40,398 nt of DNA from Pseudomonadota bacterium (lineage in GTDB: Bacteria; Bdellovibrionota_C; UBA2361; OMII01): the NCBI GenBank assembly GCA_027485595.1, contig JAIXQT010000266.1, forward strand, positions 1 to 40,398. Reading direction: 5' to 3'. The translations under genes were made by a program, and so were the position numbers. Below the pieces are notes generated by a model. The model was not told the DNA's origin and searched no databases. It saw nothing but the letters and a program-made list of their open reading frames with translations. Below, one piece after another: positions 37,282-40,398 of the stretch. The stretch's first letter is position 1. Every line of letters begins with the position of its first letter.

Positions 37282-39267
37282 ATGTCCGAAAGACTCCATC
37301 CCAACAAGGTAACAGCAGGGGGACTCCTGATTGCGTTGGGTATTATATACGGCGATATCGGCACCTCACCGCTCTACGTGATGCGAGCAGTCACGGGCTC
37401 TACCGCTATCGAGGAGGAGGTCGTGCTTGGGGCCCTGTCGTGTGTCTTTTGGACCCTGACCCTTCTGACAACGATAAAGTACGTCTCGCTAATCCTACAC
37501 GCGGACAACCGAGGAGAGGGAGGTATCTTTGCTCTCTATGCGCTCGTGCGTAAGAACGCTCGATGGCTCTTGATACCCGCAATCATCGGCGGAAGCGCAC
37601 TCCTTGCAGATGGTATCATCACCCCCCCCATCTCGATCTCCTCTGCGGTTGAGGGTCTTCGCAAGCTCAATCCAGATATCCAAACGGTTCCAATCGTTCT
37701 CTCTATCCTTACGGTTCTTTTCTCGATTCAGCACTTTGGAACAAAATTGGTAGGTCACTCTTTCGGTCCCGTCATGTTGGGATGGTTCGCGATGCTCGCG
37801 GTGCTCGGAGCCTCGTGGGCATTCGCGAATCCCTCAATCTTTAAAGCACTCGATCCAGGCTACGCCGTTCGACTCCTCTTCTTCCATGAGGACGGTTTCT
37901 GGATTCTTGGAGCCATATTCCTGTGCACCACGGGAGCGGAGGCCCTTTACTCTGACTTAGGGCACTGTGGGCGGGGTAATATTCAGGTGTCGTGGGTATT
38001 TGTGAAGATCGCGCTTCTCCTCAATTATTTTGGACAAGGCGCATGGATGCTCACACAGATCGGAACCAACCTCGGGGAGAGCAATCCCTTCTACGAGATA
38101 ATGCCTAGCTGGTTCCTTCTGCCGGGCATCATCATCTCAACCTGCGCCGCAATCATCGCGAGCCAAGCTCTTATTAGCGGTTCATTTACCCTCGCTACCG
38201 AGGCAATGCGACTGTCGGTACTACCAAAAGCGAAGATCGTGTACCCGACCGAGCTCAAAGGCCAGATCTATGTCCCAGCCGTTAATCTCCTGCTCTTCAT
38301 TGGGTGTGTGCTCGTCGTGCTCTACTTTAGAGAATCGGCTCACATGGAAGCCGCATACGGGCTTGCCATCACCCTCACGATGCTCATGACAACCGTGCTC
38401 TTCGCCAACTATTTACTGAGGAAGCAGGTTCCAAAAATCTTCGTGGGGCTATTTCTCGCCTTGTACCTCTCTATCGAAGGTGCCTTTCTTCTGGCTAATC
38501 TCCTCAAATTTTTCCATGGGGGCTGGTTTACCGTTCTTGTAGCGTCAGGCGTCGGGCTCATAATGTACGCCTGGAATTCAGGATCACGCCTGAAAATGGC
38601 GTACACTGAATACGAATCCCTGCCGCAACACTTGCAGGCACTCGAAGCACTCAGCAAGGATGAAAGCGTTCCTAAATACGCTACGCACCTCATCTACATG
38701 ACCGGCGCTCCCTTTCCGAAGCTGATCGAGAGCAAGGTCGTGTACTCCCTCTTCCACGTACATCCAAAGCGCGCTGATGTGTATTGGTTTATTCACGTAA
38801 ACGTACTCGATGTGCCATACACAACCGAGTATGAGGTAACGACGCTCATACCCAAGAAGGTGTTCCGAATCGACTTCAATCTGGGGTTCCGTGTTGAGCC
38901 GCGCGTTAATCTTTTCTTCAAAAAGATCATAGAGGACATGGCGCTTCGAGGAGAGGTCGATCCTATGAGTCGATACAGTTCCTTACGTGCTAATGAGATT
39001 CAGGGTGATACGCGCTTCGTTGTTCTTCACAAAGAACTCTCATTTGAGAGCGACCTGCCGTGGCTCGATAAGATGCTCATGGAGGGATACTTCTTCCTCC
39101 GCAAGCTGAGCCTGACCGAGGAGCGCAGTTTCGGCCTCGATACGAGTTCCGTCACAAAGGAATTGGTACCGCTCGTGCTATCCCCCGCTCGAGACTTCGA
39201 GTTACGACGAGTAGAGGAGGAGCCGAGTCAGTTCTCGCTCCAACTCGGCCGACAGGGCAAACCTTGA
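37282..39267 (+). CDS. kup: Kup/HAK/KUP-family K+ transporter
   Basis: ALGIIYGDIGTSPLYVMRAV, NRGEGGIFALYALVRK, CTTGAEALYSDLGHCGRGNIQVSWVFVKIALLLNYFGQGAWM. Confidence 0.97.
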   Translation: MSERLHPNKVTAGGLLIALGIIYGDIGTSPLYVMRAVTGSTAIEEEVVLGALSCVFWTLTLLTTIKYVSLILHADNRGEGGIFALYALVRKNARWLLIPAIIGGSALLADGIITPPISISSAVEGLRKLNPDIQTVPIVLSILTVLFSIQHFGTKLVGHSFGPVMLGWFAMLAVLGASWAFANPSIFKALDPGYAVRLLFFHEDGFWILGAIFLCTTGAEALYSDLGHCGRGNIQVSWVFVKIALLLNYFGQGAWMLTQIGTNLGESNPFYEIMPSWFLLPGIIISTCAAIIASQALISGSFTLATEAMRLSVLPKAKIVYPTELKGQIYVPAVNLLLFIGCVLVVLYFRESAHMEAAYGLAITLTMLMTTVLFANYLLRKQVPKIFVGLFLALYLSIEGAFLLANLLKFFHGGWFTVLVASGVGLIMYAWNSGSRLKMAYTEYESLPQHLQALEALSKDESVPKYATHLIYMTGAPFPKLIESKVVYSLFHVHPKRADVYWFIHVNVLDVPYTTEYEVTTLIPKKVFRIDFNLGFRVEPRVNLFFKKIIEDMALRGEVDPMSRYSSLRANEIQGDTRFVVLHKELSFESDLPWLDKMLMEGYFFLRKLSLTEERSFGLDTSSVTKELVPLVLSPARDFELRRVEEEPSQFSLQLGRQGKP

Positions 39268-39351
39268 GTATATAGAACGACCTTCTCTGTTCCTTTGGCG
39301 AAGCGCCCGGAGCACAACTAAACTGACCGTGTAAGTCTACGAGGAGAGGAT

Positions 39352-40086
39352 ATGAGTGGCATAGTGATATTTGGTGGCACGGGAGGTATCGGCGCGGCTA
39401 TCGCGCGAGCCCTGAAGGAAAGAGGCATTCCAACTTTTCTCGTTTCCCGCTCAGAGGAACGTCTCAAAGCCACGGCTTCAGAAGTAGGGGCTCGCGGCTA
39501 CGCGGTCGCTGACGCGACGAATCTTGCGCAGGTGGAGTCCGCGTTCTCAGAAGCGAGCGCGGCTCTCGGAGAGATAACGGGCGTCGCGCACTGCATCGGC
39601 TCGATACTCTTAAAACCGGCGCACCTCACGAGCGAGGTCGAGTTTTCGTCCGTCATTCAACAAAACCTAACGTCCGCTTTTCTTGTCCTCCGATCGGCTG
39701 CGCGGACCATGACATCGGGCGGTTCTCTCCTGTTCTTCTCTTCAGCGGCTGGCCGCATCGGTCTGGCGAATCATGAAGCGATCGCCGCGGCGAAAGCGGG
39801 AATTATCGGCCTTACGCTGTCCGCGGCCGCCACCTACGCGCCACGCCAGCTGAGAGTGAATTGCATCGCTCCAGGCCTCGTACAAACACCAATGAGCGAA
39901 AAGATAACATCCAATCAATCTGCGGCCGCTTTCTCCCGTGCGCTTCATCCCCTCGGACGACTTGGGGAACCGGGCGATATAGCTCCCCTCGCGGCTCTTC
40001 TCTTATCTGACGAGGGTCGTTGGATCACCGGGCAGGTGTTCGGGGTTGACGGTGGGCTCGCGACCGTAAAGACGAAGATTGAGTGA
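39352..40086 (+). CDS. Short-chain dehydrogenase/reductase
   Basis: IVIFGGTGGIGAAIARALKERG, SLLFFSSAAGRIGLANHEAIAAAKAGIIGLTLSAAATYAPRQLRVNCIAPGLVQTPM, GEPGDIAPLAALLLSDEGRWITGQVFGVDGG. The usual Tyr of YxxxK appears as H (HEAIAAAKA). Confidence 0.94.
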   Translation: MSGIVIFGGTGGIGAAIARALKERGIPTFLVSRSEERLKATASEVGARGYAVADATNLAQVESAFSEASAALGEITGVAHCIGSILLKPAHLTSEVEFSSVIQQNLTSAFLVLRSAARTMTSGGSLLFFSSAAGRIGLANHEAIAAAKAGIIGLTLSAAATYAPRQLRVNCIAPGLVQTPMSEKITSNQSAAAFSRALHPLGRLGEPGDIAPLAALLLSDEGRWITGQVFGVDGGLATVKTKIE

Positions 40087-40098
40087 GAATACCTCTAG

Positions 40099-40279
40099 CA
40101 GGGCGGTGAAAAATGAATTCCTGTTGCGCCTTTCGATGGTTTGACTGCAACTTCGTTGGAGCCAACGAAAAAATCCTCAACGTATCTCAGTGGATACGTC
40201 TCCGGTTTTTTCCTCGTCTCCGCCTCGTTTCGCCGAAACCCTCAAAATGCTCACGACGGAACCATTTTTCACCACCCTG
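40099..40279 (-). repeat. Family A hairpin element, full length, 181 bp, inverted relative to the 3198 copy; flanked by CTAG (40095-40098, 40280-40283)
   Basis: Reverse complement begins CAGGGTGGTGAAAAATGGTTCCGTCGTGAGCATTTTGAGGGTTTCGGCGAAACGAGGCGGAG and aligns along its length with 3198-3378; apex GTATCTCAGTGGATAC. Confidence 0.93.
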
Positions 40280-40343
40280 CTAGAAGCCATCTCAAAAATC
40301 CCCTGGGCTGCGGCTCGCTGCGCTACGAGATCGCGTCGTCTTC

Positions 40344-40398
40344 GGGAGAAAACGTGCTCGCTGTATCGCAGCGGATACACCTGCGCGCGTTTTCTCCC
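40344..40398. repeat. Third hairpin element (D), cut by the window edge
   Basis: GGGAGAAAACG ... CGTTTTCTCCC outer arms with apex GTATCGCAGCGGATAC. Confidence 0.75.

Overview
Chromosomal window from an unidentified Gram-negative bacterium, with mostly housekeeping gene content. I cannot name the taxon; a deltaproteobacterial-like lineage is only a guess. Recognisable genes include a 5'-truncated subtilase, an HPF-like protein, rnhA, a Braun-type lipoprotein followed by an L,D-transpeptidase, a SIMPL protein, methylmalonyl-CoA epimerase, purE-purK, a YceI-like protein, a Sua5/TsaC protein, a CheY-like protein, infC coupled to a DUF6178-like gene, fumC, an OmpH/Skp protein, recQ, glutaredoxin, a POT transporter, rpiA, GT2, a VKOR-DsbA fusion, an OmpA-like lipoprotein, an M16 peptidase pair, a hybrid histidine kinase, fabD, archaeal/eukaryal-type proS, a FlgM-like protein, kup and an SDR. 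No rRNA, convincing tRNA, CRISPR array or transposase was seen. The most unusual content is intergenic: at least two families of short, transposase-less, hairpin-forming elements. Family A is 181 bp, has CTAG boundaries, and occurs as two full copies plus partial copies. Family B is about 156 bp, has YTAR boundaries, and its arms are built from degenerate hexamers. They are nested in each other, several supply the stop codon of the adjacent gene, and family A shares a conserved apical motif (GTATCNCNGNGGATAC) with a third hairpin at the right edge. I also flag poly-G/C tracts, candidate structured RNA, two sub-60-aa ORFs, and long perfect inverted repeats after fabD.
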